Part shown: in pieces, positions 16,966 through 28,529 of the stretch | Numbering within the stretch: the first letter of the stretch is position 1 | Layout: each line of letters starts with the position of its first letter | DNA from: Curvibacter cyanobacteriorum | GTDB taxonomy: Bacteria > Pseudomonadota > Gammaproteobacteria > Burkholderiales > Burkholderiaceae_C | DNA: 64,000 bases | NCBI RefSeq assembly: GCF_028649475.1 | Contig: NZ_JAQSIP010000001.1 | Location: 682,001 to 746,000, forward strand | Reading direction: 5' to 3' | Translations under genes and position numbers: made by a program | The notes under the pieces: generated by a model | Told to the model about the DNA's origin: nothing | The model's database searches: none | What the model saw: the letters and a program-made list of their open reading frames with translations, nothing else

Positions 16966-17946
16966 TTACTCCGTGGGGTGCAGGGCCTGGCGCAAAGCGG
17001 CGCCGGCGTCTCGGTGGGCTTGCAGGGCTTCGGGGATGGCCCGGCCCATCTTGATGAATTCGTGGGTCACGCCGCGGTAGATCTCCAGGTCCACGGTGTG
17101 GCCCGCGAGGCGCAGCTTGTCGGCATAGGCCAGGCCCTCGTCAAACAAGGGGTCGAACTCGGCCAGCCCGATCCAGGCCGGGGCCAACTGCTCGGTGTCG
17201 GGGGCCAGCAAGGGGGCAAAACGCCAATCCTCGCGTTCTTCGCGGCTTTGCACGTACTGGCCAAAAAACCACTGGATGTGGCTGGCCTCCAGCACCAGGC
17301 CGTCGGCATAGTCGCGGTGTGAATCGGTGTCCTGGTGGGCGCTGACGCCCGGGTAAAACAACAGCTGCAGGGCCAGCGCCTGGCCGCGCAACGCGGCCTC
17401 CACCGCGGTGGCCGCGGCCAGCGTGCCGCCGGCGCTGTCGCCGCCCACCGCCACGCGGCTGGGGTCCAGCCCCTGGGTGCTGCCGTGGGCCAGCAACCAG
17501 GCCAGCGCATCCCAGGCATCGTTGGCGGCGACCGGGAACCGGTGCTCAGGCGCCAGTCGGTAGTCGAGTGAAAGCACGGCGCAGCCTGAGTGCTGGGCCA
17601 GGCTGCGGCACAGCGTGTCGTGGGTGTCGATGCTGCCCACCGTGAAGCCCCCACCATGGAAGTACAGCAGGACCGGTTGCCGGTCGGCCAGCACCGGCTT
17701 GTACAGGCGCGCCGGCAGCGTGGCCCCATCGCGGGCGGGGATGCCCAGGTCGAGCACCCCGGGCAGTGCCGGCCGGTTGATCTCCAGCACCCCGGCACCG
17801 GCTGCGTAGGCCATGCGCGCCTGGCGTGGCGTCAAGGTGTGCAGGGCCGGGCGGGCGGCGCGGGCCATGCGGTGCAGCACGCCCTGCATGGCGCTGGTGA
17901 GTCGGTGCGGTCGATCGGTGGGGGGCGTGGGCATCGGGGCAGGCAA
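16966..17946 (-). CDS. Alpha/beta hydrolase, hormone-sensitive-lipase-like family
   Basis: A 326-residue esterase/lipase. The oxyanion motif HGGGF (LLYFHGGGFTVGS), the nucleophile elbow GDSAGG, the acid in AEFDPLFDE and the catalytic His in GVTHEFI give a complete triad of family IV esterases. No signal peptide is seen, so it acts in the cytoplasm on short-chain esters. It begins the minus-strand operon that continues with the thioesterase fusion and the O-antigen-ligase-like gene. Upstream, the divergent gap to the alcohol dehydrogenase holds a small palindrome, GTCACC-GG-GGTGAC (17997-18010). Confidence 0.85.
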   Translation of the reverse strand: MPAPMPTPPTDRPHRLTSAMQGVLHRMARAARPALHTLTPRQARMAYAAGAGVLEINRPALPGVLDLGIPARDGATLPARLYKPVLADRQPVLLYFHGGGFTVGSIDTHDTLCRSLAQHSGCAVLSLDYRLAPEHRFPVAANDAWDALAWLLAHGSTQGLDPSRVAVGGDSAGGTLAAATAVEAALRGQALALQLLFYPGVSAHQDTDSHRDYADGLVLEASHIQWFFGQYVQSREEREDWRFAPLLAPDTEQLAPAWIGLAEFDPLFDEGLAYADKLRLAGHTVDLEIYRGVTHEFIKMGRAIPEALQAHRDAGAALRQALHPTE

Positions 17947-18150
17947 AACAAAACTCGAACTATCGGCGCTGACGCGGGGCCGGGGCCGTCGCGTTTGTCA
18001 CCGGGGTGACGCCGGCCAGGGGGCTCATGAGGGTTTGCTTCATGGTCACGGGCGCAGGCGGTCGCTAAAGTCAGCCGTGCATCGTACAACGTGGCGCCAG
18101 GGCGGGGAGCCTGGGCGCTGATCCTGATTCTTTGGAACCGCAACACCGAC

Positions 18151-19287
18151 ATGGCCTTCATCAACTACGTCACCCAGATCCAGATCGACTTCGGCGCCGT
18201 GCGCCTGCTGGCCGCCGAGTGCGCCCGCGTGGGCATCCAGCGCCCCCTGGTGGTCACCGACCCCGGGGTGCGGGCCGCGGGGGTGTTGCAAAAAGCGCTG
18301 GACGCCCTGGCCGACCTGCCGGTGGCCGTGTCTGACCAAACCCCGTCCAACCCCACCGAGGCCGCCGTGCGGGCCGCTGTCGAGGTGTACCGGGCCCACC
18401 AGTGCGATGGCCTGATCGCGGTGGGCGGTGGCTCGGCCATCGACTGCGCCAAGGGCATTGCCATCGCGGCCACCCATGAAGGCCCGCTGACCCGCTACGC
18501 CACCATCGAAGGCGGATCGGGCCTGATCACCGAGCGCGCGGCACCGCTGATTGCCGTGCCCACCACCAGCGGCACCGGCAGCGAGGTGGCGCGTGGCGCC
18601 ATCATCATCGTCGACGACCACCGCAAGCTGGGCTTTCACTCCTGGTTCCTGGTGCCCCGCGCCGCCATCTGCGACCCCGAACTCACGCTCGGCCTGCCGC
18701 CTGGCCTGACCGCTGCCACCGGCATGGACGCCATCGCCCACTGCATGGAAACCTTCATGGCCAGCGCCTTCAACCCGCCCGCCGACGGCATTGGCCTCGA
18801 CGGCCTGGAGCGCGGCTGGGCCCACATCGAGCGCGCCACCCGCAACGGCCAGGACCGCGAGGCGCGCCTGCAACTGATGAGCGCGTCCATGCAAGGCGCG
18901 ATGGCCTTCCAGAAAGGCCTGGGCTGCGTGCACAGCCTGAGCCACAGCCTGGGCGGCGTGAACCCGCGCCTGCACCACGGCACCCTCAACGCCATGTTCC
19001 TGCCCGCGGTGGTGCGCTTCAACGCCAGCGCCGAGTCGGTGCAACGCGAGCGCCGCCTGGACCGCATGGCCCATGCCATGGGCCTGAGATCGGGCGGCGA
19101 CATCCCGCTGGCCATCCGTGACATGAACGCCCGCCTGGGCCTGCCCACCGGCCTGGCCGCCATGGGCGTGACGCGGGACCAGTTTGATGACGTCATCAAG
19201 GGCGCGCTGGCCGACCACTGCCATAAGACCAACCCGCGCCTGGCCACGCCGGAAGACTACCGCGAGATGCTGGAAGCGTCGATGTGA
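18151..19287 (+). CDS. Iron-containing alcohol dehydrogenase
   Basis: A 378-residue NAD(P)-dependent dehydrogenase of the group III (Fe-ADH) family. The start is taken at ATG 18151 (MAFINYVTQIQIDFGA), where family similarity begins; the frame is open 20 codons earlier. Visible motifs are the nucleotide site GGGSAIDCAKG, PTTSGTGSEVA, the metal-ligand region GMDAIAHCMETF and the GCVHSLSHSLGG plus LHHGTLNA histidines. It interconverts an alcohol and an aldehyde; the substrate is unknown. It converges on the patatin-like gene and has no obvious operon partner. Confidence 0.87.
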   Translation: MAFINYVTQIQIDFGAVRLLAAECARVGIQRPLVVTDPGVRAAGVLQKALDALADLPVAVSDQTPSNPTEAAVRAAVEVYRAHQCDGLIAVGGGSAIDCAKGIAIAATHEGPLTRYATIEGGSGLITERAAPLIAVPTTSGTGSEVARGAIIIVDDHRKLGFHSWFLVPRAAICDPELTLGLPPGLTAATGMDAIAHCMETFMASAFNPPADGIGLDGLERGWAHIERATRNGQDREARLQLMSASMQGAMAFQKGLGCVHSLSHSLGGVNPRLHHGTLNAMFLPAVVRFNASAESVQRERRLDRMAHAMGLRSGGDIPLAIRDMNARLGLPTGLAAMGVTRDQFDDVIKGALADHCHKTNPRLATPEDYREMLEASM

Positions 19288-19347
19288 GGCGCCTTGGCAG
19301 CCCTGCGGCTGCCTTGCCGGGGGCTGCCCTGCCAGCGTGTGCAGGCC

Positions 19348-20424
19348 CTACAAGGCCTCCACCCGGCGCCAGTCCGGCGCGGCCAGCCATTCGGCAAACT
19401 CGTCCGCCAGTTGCTGGCTGGCCCGCACGGCCCGGGTCCAGGCCTGGGCGCGGCCGTGGTGGTCCTGGCCGTAGTGGGTGAAGTCCTTGCGGTCGGGCAG
19501 CTTGGCGTTGGGCAAGGTCTTGACCCAATCGGGATCGGGGGCCAGCACCAGCATGTTGTCCAAGAAGGGCGTGGCGCCGTGCCGCCAGCGCAGGCCTTTG
19601 TCCAGCCAGCCCGGCACCACCGCTTTTTGAAAATGCGGGTACAGCACCAGGCCGGGCGCCATCGGGCGGTAGTCCAGGTGCAGGTGGTAGTCGGTGATGC
19701 CACCGTCCCAGTAGGCGCCGGGCGGCGCGCCAGGGATGTGCGCAATCGACTGCAGCACAAAGGGGATCGAGCAACTGGCCTGCACCGCGGGCTGGAAGTT
19801 GGCTTCGGTCAGGGGCAGATGGCGGGTCCGGAAATCGCGGGTGGCAAAGGGCAAGTCCGCCCCCTGGGATGAAAACACCACCCGCTCCAGCCAGGCGCCC
19901 AGCGCCCGGCGTTGCACCGTGTTGCTCAAGAACGCGCCCAGGTAGCCCAGCGGCGTGCGCAGACCGTGCTCGCGGCCCAGCACATGGCGGCCCCGCGCAG
20001 CGATCACATGCAGGCGGTAGCGCGGGTGGGTCAGCACCTCGGCCACTCGGCCGCCATAAAAGGCGCGCAGGTTGTCGCCAAAGCGTTCGCTGACGTGCTG
20101 GGCGCTGGGGCGCTTCTCGCCCGGGGCCAGCTCGTAGCGCTGCTGGATGTAGTCGTGCTCCAGGCGCTCAAAGGCCGCCACCGGTTGATTCAGGCAGGCG
20201 GTGGCCATGCGCCAGGCGCCGATCGAGGCGCCCACCAGGTGCACGGGTTGGGGGCTCTGAGGCAGCCAGTCCCCAAAAATGAAGCGGTCCAGGGGCCCGA
20301 GCACCAGCCCTTTGGGGCCGCCGGCCGCCCCCGGGATGACGCGCACATCCTGCGCCTGCAGGCCGTTTTGACGCAGGTGGGCCAGCGCCATCGGGCCAGC
20401 GTAAAGGCGAAGGGCTTTCTTCAT
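19348..20424 (-). CDS. Patatin-like phospholipase
   Basis: A 358-residue protein starting at ATG 20424 (MKKALRLYAGPMALAHL). It has the patatin set: oxyanion loop GAAGGPKG, the serine elbow GASIG in HLVGASIGAWRMA, and the Asp of the Ser-Asp dyad in the DGG motif (YWDGGITDYHL). These enzymes hydrolyse acyl esters of phospholipids. No signal peptide is evident. It lies 43 bases after the HDOD gene and is probably in the tex-HDOD-patatin transcript. Lipid substrate and location are unknown. Confidence 0.82.
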   Translation of the reverse strand: MKKALRLYAGPMALAHLRQNGLQAQDVRVIPGAAGGPKGLVLGPLDRFIFGDWLPQSPQPVHLVGASIGAWRMATACLNQPVAAFERLEHDYIQQRYELAPGEKRPSAQHVSERFGDNLRAFYGGRVAEVLTHPRYRLHVIAARGRHVLGREHGLRTPLGYLGAFLSNTVQRRALGAWLERVVFSSQGADLPFATRDFRTRHLPLTEANFQPAVQASCSIPFVLQSIAHIPGAPPGAYWDGGITDYHLHLDYRPMAPGLVLYPHFQKAVVPGWLDKGLRWRHGATPFLDNMLVLAPDPDWVKTLPNAKLPDRKDFTHYGQDHHGRAQAWTRAVRASQQLADEFAEWLAAPDWRRVEAL

Positions 20425-20467
20425 GGTGTCCTGGGGTGGAGGGCGCCGCCTGCGAGCGGCCGCGCCC

Positions 20468-21292
20468 TCAAGAAAAGGCACCCACTTCGTGGGCCGAGGT
20501 CCAGTCGATGGGGTCTTGCTGCAACACCATGTCGATGTCCAGCTCAAGGGCCAGGCCCACGGTGTCAGGGAAGCTGACCGCCAGTTCACGCTCGGTGAAG
20601 CCGGCTTCCTTGGCGCGAATGCGCCAGGCGGCGAGGTGGATCACCCCGGCCAGCGGCTCGTAGACGTCGTTGTCGAACGGCGCGATCTGGTACTCCAGCG
20701 CGTCCACGATGGCTGGCGGAAACTGCCATTGGCGCGCAAAGCCGGCGCTGACCTGGGCATAGCAGTAGCCCAGGTGGCGGCGTTCGGTCTTGGCGCGCTT
20801 GAGGTCCAGCGGCGGGTGCTCCATGTTGAGCAAGGCCATTTCACGCGGCATGCCGATGTGCATCACCAGTTCGCCCACCGCGTGCACCAGGCCCGCCGTG
20901 AAGGCCGCACTGGGGTTTTGCCGCACCACGCTGGCCAGCGTGCGCGAGACCTTGGCGGTGTCCAGGCTGTAACGCCAGAACTGTTGCAGGTTGATGCCCG
21001 TCACCGTGCGGAAAGCGCCGCCCACGGCGGCGGCCGACACCAAGGTGCGCACATGGTTCAGGCCCAGCAGGGCCAGCGCCTCGGCCACACCGTTGATGCG
21101 CCGCGAGAGCTGAAAAAACGCCGAATTGGCCAATTGCAGCAGGCGCGCGGTCAGCGCCGGGTCGGTGCTGATGAGCTGCGACACCTTGCGCAGGTCCGGT
21201 TCCTCCTGGTCCAGCTCGTGCATGAGCAGCGCCACCACCCGGGGGATGCTGGGCAGCGCGGTTTCGTGGGCCAGAAGGGCTTGGAGCTCCAT
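20468..21292 (-). CDS. HDOD-domain signalling protein
   Basis: A 274-residue protein made almost entirely of an HDOD domain: LPSIPRVVALLMHEL, SQLISTDPALTARLLQLANSA, INGVAEALALLGLNHVRTLV and FTAGLVHAVGELVMH follow the family pattern. The domain is related to HD phosphohydrolases but lacks the metal-binding HD pair, and it usually acts as a protein-interaction module in motility, stress or cell-cycle signalling. No receiver, GGDEF or EAL domain is attached. It lies 41 bases downstream of tex and 43 bases upstream of the patatin-like gene. Confidence 0.82.
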   Translation of the reverse strand: MELQALLAHETALPSIPRVVALLMHELDQEEPDLRKVSQLISTDPALTARLLQLANSAFFQLSRRINGVAEALALLGLNHVRTLVSAAAVGGAFRTVTGINLQQFWRYSLDTAKVSRTLASVVRQNPSAAFTAGLVHAVGELVMHIGMPREMALLNMEHPPLDLKRAKTERRHLGYCYAQVSAGFARQWQFPPAIVDALEYQIAPFDNDVYEPLAGVIHLAAWRIRAKEAGFTERELAVSFPDTVGLALELDIDMVLQQDPIDWTSAHEVGAFS

Positions 21293-21333
21293 GGACAGGG
21301 CCTCAGTGGACTAGTTGATGCCGCCGATTATGC

Positions 21334-23679
<2,346 letters not shown>

Positions 23680-23818
23680 GTCTGTCTAACGTACTCACCA
23701 ATCCCCAAGCGAAGCGCTGGATTCGGAAGCCCGGAAGTTTGCCACAGGCCCTGCCCGCTTCCAGCCGCTGGAGGCGGTACGCGCTAACATGCCGGCGCAA
23801 GATGTCACAGGAGTGGGG

Positions 23819-25675
23819 ATGGCGATCGAACAAGGCAGTGAATTGGTGAAGACCGTGGCCCTGCTGGGGGCTGGGGTGCTGGCCGTGCCCCTTTTCAAGC
23901 GGCTGGGGCTGGGATCGGTGCTGGGTTACCTGGCCGCTGGCCTGGCGGTGGGGCCGTCGGGCCTGGGGCTGTTCAGTGAGTCGCAGTCGGTGCTGCACAT
24001 CGCCGAACTGGGCGTCGTGATGTTCTTGTTCCTGATCGGGCTGGAGACCCAGCCCAGCCGCCTGTGGAACCTGCGGCGGCAGATTTTTGGCCTGGGTCTG
24101 CTGCAGGTCAGCACCTGCGCGGTGCTGTTGACCGTGCTGGGCCACGCGGTGTTCGGGCTCGACTGGCCGCTGGCCTTTGTCGCCGGCATGGGCTTTGTGC
24201 TGTCGTCCACGGCCATCGTGATGCAGGCGCTCAACGAGCGCGGCGAGGCCTCCACCCCGCAAGGCCAGCGCATGGTGTCGATTTTGCTGATGGAAGACCT
24301 GTCGATCGTGCCGCTGCTCGCGGTCGTGGCCTTCCTGGCCCCCACGCCGGCCGACCAGGAGCCGGTGTCGCGCTGGGTCAGCATGGGGGTGGCGCTGAGC
24401 GCCATCCTGGGCCTGGTGGCCGTGAGCCGCTGGCTGCTGAACCCGGTGTTCCGCTGGCTGGCCGCGTCCCGGGCACGGGAGGTCATGACCGCGGCCGCCC
24501 TGCTGGTGGTGCTGGGTGCTGCGCTGGCCATGCAATGGGGCGGCCTGTCGATGGCGCTGGGGGCCTTTGCGGCCGGGGTCATGCTGTCGGAGTCCACCTT
24601 CCGCCACCAGCTGGAGGCCGACATCGAGCCCTTCCGGGGCCTGCTGCTGGGCCTGTTCTTCATGGGCGTGGGCATGTCGCTCGATGTGCCCTTGGTGCTG
24701 CAAGGCTGGCCCAAGCTGCTGGCCGGGGTGGTGGCCTACATGGGCTTGAAGGCGCTGGGCGTCTACACCGTGGCGCGCCTGACCCGCAGCCCCCACCGCG
24801 ACGCCCTGGAGCGGGCTGCCATGATGGCCGAGGGCGGAGAGTTCGCCTTTGTGCTCTACGCCACGGCGGCCAGTGCCGGCTTGATCGAAGCCGAAACCAA
24901 CGCCGTGCTGAACGCCGCGGTCATCCTGTCGATGGCGCTGACCCCGCTGATGGTGGTCATGATGCGCCGCGTGCTGGCCCGCCAGGGGCCGGCGCCCACC
25001 GACATGAGCGGTGTCGAGTCGGTCACCGAGGCTGCCAACGAACTCAAGCCCTGCGTGCTGATCATTGGCTTTGGCCGCTTTGGCCAGATCGCCAGCCAGG
25101 CCTTGCTGGCCCGGGGCGTGGAGATCGCCATCATCGACCACGACACGGACATGATCCGCGCGGCCTCGACCTTCGGCTTCAATGTCTATTACGGGGACGG
25201 CACCCGGCTGGATGTGCTGCACGCCAGCGGCGCGGCGCATGCACGCGCGGTGCTGGTCTGTGTCGACAACAAGGCCCTGACCACCAAGATCGTCGAGCTG
25301 ATCAAGAGCAGCTTCCCGCTGACCCCGGTGCTGGCCCGCTCGTATGACCGGCAGCACGCCATCGAGTTGATCCAGCACGGGGTGGATTTCCAGATCCGCG
25401 AGACCTTCGAGTCCGCCATGCTGTTCAGCCTCGAAGCACTGCGCCAATTGGGCGTGGACGAGGCCGATGTGCTGGCGGTGGGCGACGACATCCGTCGCCG
25501 CGATGCTGAACGCCTGCAAATGCAGATGGGGGGCGACATCAAGGCCGGCCTGCCGCTGATGCACGGCAACCGCTGGACGCCGGCGCCACTGACCACGCCG
25601 CAACGCGAAGGCCAGCCACTCAATCCCGAGGCCGATCAGGCCATCCACCCGCCTGCCGCGGTGGCGGGGGGCTGA
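23819..25675 (+). CDS. Kef-type potassium/proton antiporter with RCK domain
   Basis: A 618-residue CPA2-family inner-membrane protein. ATG 23819 is chosen because AGGAG lies 5 bases upstream; an in-frame ATG at 23789 would add 10 residues. Residues about 8-395 hold a dozen membrane helices with GYLAAGLAVGPSGLGL, LFLIGLE and VLSSTAIVMQAL, typical of KefB/KefC. Residues about 410-560 form a TrkA-N/RCK Rossmann domain (CVLIIGFGRFGQIASQAL, then DHDTDMI). In E. coli, Kef systems release potassium and acidify the cytoplasm during electrophile stress, gated by glutathione adducts. No ancillary KefF/KefG gene adjoins. The next small membrane gene starts 4 bases on. Confidence 0.88.
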   Translation: MAIEQGSELVKTVALLGAGVLAVPLFKRLGLGSVLGYLAAGLAVGPSGLGLFSESQSVLHIAELGVVMFLFLIGLETQPSRLWNLRRQIFGLGLLQVSTCAVLLTVLGHAVFGLDWPLAFVAGMGFVLSSTAIVMQALNERGEASTPQGQRMVSILLMEDLSIVPLLAVVAFLAPTPADQEPVSRWVSMGVALSAILGLVAVSRWLLNPVFRWLAASRAREVMTAAALLVVLGAALAMQWGGLSMALGAFAAGVMLSESTFRHQLEADIEPFRGLLLGLFFMGVGMSLDVPLVLQGWPKLLAGVVAYMGLKALGVYTVARLTRSPHRDALERAAMMAEGGEFAFVLYATAASAGLIEAETNAVLNAAVILSMALTPLMVVMMRRVLARQGPAPTDMSGVESVTEAANELKPCVLIIGFGRFGQIASQALLARGVEIAIIDHDTDMIRAASTFGFNVYYGDGTRLDVLHASGAAHARAVLVCVDNKALTTKIVELIKSSFPLTPVLARSYDRQHAIELIQHGVDFQIRETFESAMLFSLEALRQLGVDEADVLAVGDDIRRRDAERLQMQMGGDIKAGLPLMHGNRWTPAPLTTPQREGQPLNPEADQAIHPPAAVAGG

Positions 25676-25679
25676 GCCC

Positions 25680-26189
25680 ATGCGTCCCACTTCGCTGGCG
25701 GCGGCCCTGCGGCGCGGCCTCCAACGCGCGCTGCTCGGCGCGCTGGCGCTGTTGTTGGCCTTTGAAGAGTGGGGTTGGGACGCCCTCTCCGGCCTGCTGG
25801 CCTGGATCGCCCGCCTGCCCCTGTTGGCCTGGCTGGAGCGCGGCATCCGGCGCCTGCCCCCGTGGGCGGCGCTGTTGACCTTTGCCCTGCCCGCCTTGGC
25901 GCTGCTGCCCGTCAAGTTGCTGGCCCTGTGGCTGTTTGGCCAAGGCCATGCCGCTTGGGGGCTGGGCCTGCTGCTGGGCGCCAAGGTGCTGGGGACCGCC
26001 GTGCTGGCCCATTTGTTCAAGCTGACCCAGCCAGCGCTCATGCAACTGGCCTGGTTTGCGCGCTGGTACCCGCGCTGGAAAGCCTGGAAGGACCAGCTGT
26101 TGACGCATTTGCGAACCACCGCGGCCTGGCGCTGGGCCCGCGGCGTCAAGGCCCGCGCCCGGGCCTGGTGGCGAAGGCTCAAGCGCTGA
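25680..26189 (+). CDS. Small hydrophobic and basic membrane protein of unknown function
   Basis: A 169-residue protein starting 4 bases after the antiporter stop, so the two are almost certainly cotranscribed. It has hydrophobic segments at about 17-45 and 62-85 and a third at about 95-110, then a strongly basic tail (WKAWKDQLLTHLRTT, VKARARAWWRRLKR). Tryptophan is unusually frequent. I do not recognise a named family. It could be a helper of the antiporter, but that is only inferred from position. Confidence 0.75.
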   Translation: MRPTSLAAALRRGLQRALLGALALLLAFEEWGWDALSGLLAWIARLPLLAWLERGIRRLPPWAALLTFALPALALLPVKLLALWLFGQGHAAWGLGLLLGAKVLGTAVLAHLFKLTQPALMQLAWFARWYPRWKAWKDQLLTHLRTTAAWRWARGVKARARAWWRRLKR

Positions 26190-26296
26190 AGCGTTGAGGG
26201 CGCCAAGCCCCCCTGGCACTCATCGCTTTCCCGAGGGCGTCAGTTTCACCAAGGCTTCGTTGTTTATATTGCACTTTCAGTAATAAGTAACAACGT

Positions 26297-27190
26297 GTGA
26301 CAGCAGCAAACACCCCCACCGTCCCCCTGGCCCAAGTGGCCGTGGTCGACCTGACCGCCAGTGTGGGGGGCCATGCCCTGGCCCAGCTGGAGGCCATGCA
26401 TGCCCAGCGCTTGTCCGACCAGGGGGCGATGCTGATCCCTGGCCTGCGCATGCGCCTGTACTGGTTGCGGGCCTCGTCCGACGCACTGCAAGACCCCGCG
26501 CTGCTGGCTGGTCTGCAGCGCTGCATCGTGCTGGTGGGGCCCGGCAGCTCCCAGGCGCTGGAGGGGTTCATGGCCTTCTGGCAGCACGGGGCCGCGGCCG
26601 CGCCGGGTGGGTCCGGGCCTGAGCTGTGTTTCATGGTGATGCCCAGCGCCCTCATGGAGGGGTTTGTGCTCGACCGCCTGGCCCGCCCGCCGATGCGCCG
26701 CATGGCCCTGCCCCGCAGCGACGCCGCCACCCTGTGGTTTGTGCTGCTCGATGAACTGCAACGCTGCCATGCCGAGCACGCCTTGATCCACCCGTTCACC
26801 GACACCGCATCCCCGAAGGACCCCACAATGAGTTCGACCATCAAACAATGCATGGATTTGGCCATGGGCATCGACGGCGCCCTGGCCGCGGCCCTGGTGG
26901 ACCACCGCAACGGCATGTGCCTGGCCCAGATCGGCTCGGGCATGAACCTGGACCTGGCTGCCGCCGGCAACACCGAGGTGGTGCGCGCCAAGCTCAAAAC
27001 CATGGAAATGCTGGGCCTGCGACGCGGCATCGAGGACATCCTGATCACCCTCAGTGACCAGTACCACCTGATCCGGCTGCTGCCCGCCCACCCCGGCCTG
27101 TTTCTGTACCTGGTGCTCGACAAGACCAAGGGCAACCTGGCGCTGGCGCGCTACAAGCTCGGCGATATCGAGCGGCAACTGCACATTTGA
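26297..27190 (+). CDS. Two-part protein with C-terminal roadblock/LC7-like domain
   Basis: The frame from GTG 26297 gives 297 residues. Residues 178-297 (MSSTIKQCMDLAMGIDGALAAALVDHRNGMC and onward) look like a roadblock/LC7-type regulator with its alternating helix-strand pattern. Residues 1-177 have no recognised family. An internal ATG at 26828 is preceded by GAAGGA at a good distance, whereas GTG 26297 has no clear ribosome site, so the C-terminal domain may also, or only, be made as a 120-residue protein. Roadblock proteins regulate small GTPases in motility and polarity. The 26190-26296 gap is AT-rich near its right end and may hold the promoter. Confidence 0.6.
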   Translation: MTAANTPTVPLAQVAVVDLTASVGGHALAQLEAMHAQRLSDQGAMLIPGLRMRLYWLRASSDALQDPALLAGLQRCIVLVGPGSSQALEGFMAFWQHGAAAAPGGSGPELCFMVMPSALMEGFVLDRLARPPMRRMALPRSDAATLWFVLLDELQRCHAEHALIHPFTDTASPKDPTMSSTIKQCMDLAMGIDGALAAALVDHRNGMCLAQIGSGMNLDLAAAGNTEVVRAKLKTMEMLGLRRGIEDILITLSDQYHLIRLLPAHPGLFLYLVLDKTKGNLALARYKLGDIERQLHI

Positions 27191-27308
27191 GGGTCGCGTT
27201 TGAGCGGCCCGGCCCCGCGCTGACGCGGCGACACCGGGACGGTCAAGCTCGCTGAGCCAGGGAACGGCCCGCCGGCCCGGGGCTGTTGATCCCAGGCGAA
27301 GCCCCGCC

Positions 27309-27764
27309 ATGAACACCATTGCCGCCATGAACACCATCACCGCATTGGAACCAGGCCATCTGGCTCGCCTGGCCCGCCTCTATGTCGAAATTTTCAATGG
27401 GCCGCCCTGGCACGACGGCTGGACCGAGGCCGTCGCACTGGAGCGCTTGAGCGGCTTTGCCGCGGTGCCGACCTTCTGGGGCCTGGGCCAGTGGCACGGT
27501 GAGCGCTTGCTGGGTTTCGCACTCGGTTGGGGCGAACGCTGGGTGGACGGCTGGACCTTTCACCTCAAAGAAATGGGCGTGGCCCCCGAACTGCAAGGCC
27601 AGGGACAGGGGCGTGCGCTGATGCAGGCCCTTGGCAGCGGCCTGCGCGAACGCGGCTACCAGAGCATCAACCTGCAAACCAGCCGAGGCAGCCCAGCGGC
27701 GCAGTTCTACGCCACGCAAGGATTTGTGGACCTCAATCTGCTGAGCCTGCACAAAAGCCTGTGA
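27309..27764 (+). CDS. GNAT-family N-acetyltransferase
   Basis: A 151-residue single-domain enzyme. Motif A, the acetyl-CoA loop, is visible as MGVAPELQGQGQGRALMQALG (Q-x-x-G-x-G/A), followed by INLQTSRGSPAAQFYATQGF, which ends in the usual Y-x-x-x-G-F. A second in-frame ATG at 27327 (after MNTIAA) is an alternative start; the duplicated MNTI suggests a small local repeat. The acceptor substrate is unknown. It stands alone between the roadblock-like gene and the TetR operon. Confidence 0.8.
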   Translation: MNTIAAMNTITALEPGHLARLARLYVEIFNGPPWHDGWTEAVALERLSGFAAVPTFWGLGQWHGERLLGFALGWGERWVDGWTFHLKEMGVAPELQGQGQGRALMQALGSGLRERGYQSINLQTSRGSPAAQFYATQGFVDLNLLSLHKSL

Positions 27765-27880
27765 GCCCGCGGGCCCGGCGCTCACTGACTCAGCGTTTGC
27801 AGACTCAGCGTTCGCAGGCCCACTGAACCCGCCCCAATCCTGTCCGCCCCCCCTCAGGGCAATCCCCAGGCTCGCTCCAA

Positions 27881-27918
27881 ATACATTACAGACACAATGC
27901 ATTACATGAGTAATGTAT
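27881..27918. promoter_or_regulatory. TetR-type operator over the start of the regulator gene
   Basis: ATACATTAC (27881-27889) and GTAATGTAT (27910-27918) are perfect 9-base inverted repeats. A third half-site, CATTAC (27900-27905), forms a tighter palindrome CATTAC-ATGA-GTAATG with the right arm. The sites overlap both candidate start codons (27897, 27906) of the TetR-like gene, a typical autorepression layout. Confidence 0.7.
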
Positions 27919-28529
27919 CGAGCGCGGGCAACCTGCACCAAGTCAAAAGCGCCCAGACGCGGGCCCGCCTGCTGCAGGCAGCCGAGGACATCCTGCAGGC
28001 CAAAGGGGCTGGCCACCTGTCCCTGCACGAGGTGGCCCGGGTGGCCGACCTGACCACGGGCGCGGTGCAGCACCACTTCGGCTCCAAGGCAGCCCTGATG
28101 ATGGACATCGTGGCCCACCTGGTGACGCGCCTGGGGGAATCCACCGACTTCTGGCCACCCGCCGAATGGCCTGCGCGGCAGCGCGCCGATCACTTGGTGC
28201 ACCGGGCCTGGGACCAGCTCTATGGCCAGCCGCGCTTTGCGGTGGCCTGGACGGCCTACTTCGCGGTGCGCGACGACCCCTTGCTGACCGAGCACATCCG
28301 TGCCCGCCGCGCGGCGCTGAGCCAGACCCTCATGGCGCGCATGGGCCAGAGCTTTCCGGAGCTGGCGGCCCAGCCCCAGGGTGAGGCCCGCATGCAATTC
28401 ATCCTGTCCACCCTGCGTGGCCTGGGCCTGATCACGCCGTTTGCCAGCCCCGACACGATCCGGCCGCAGCTGCAGGTGCTGGCCGACACCTTGCTGCTTT
28501 TCATTCAAAACACGGAGACCCAACCATGA
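27897..28529 (+). CDS. TetR-family transcriptional regulator
   Basis: A 210-residue repressor-type protein; ATG 27897 or 27906. The helix-turn-helix is residues about 22-68: TRARLLQAAEDILQAKG, LSLHEVARVADLTTGAVQHHF then GSKAALM. The C-terminal ligand domain is variable. Three copies of the ATTAC half-site at the start suggest autoregulation. The stop overlaps the start of a Bug-type receptor gene by 4 bases (28526-28529), so the regulator, receptor and amidase form one operon, probably induced by a substrate of that pathway. Confidence 0.88.
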   Translation: MHYMSNVSSAGNLHQVKSAQTRARLLQAAEDILQAKGAGHLSLHEVARVADLTTGAVQHHFGSKAALMMDIVAHLVTRLGESTDFWPPAEWPARQRADHLVHRAWDQLYGQPRFAVAWTAYFAVRDDPLLTEHIRARRAALSQTLMARMGQSFPELAAQPQGEARMQFILSTLRGLGLITPFASPDTIRPQLQVLADTLLLFIQNTETQP

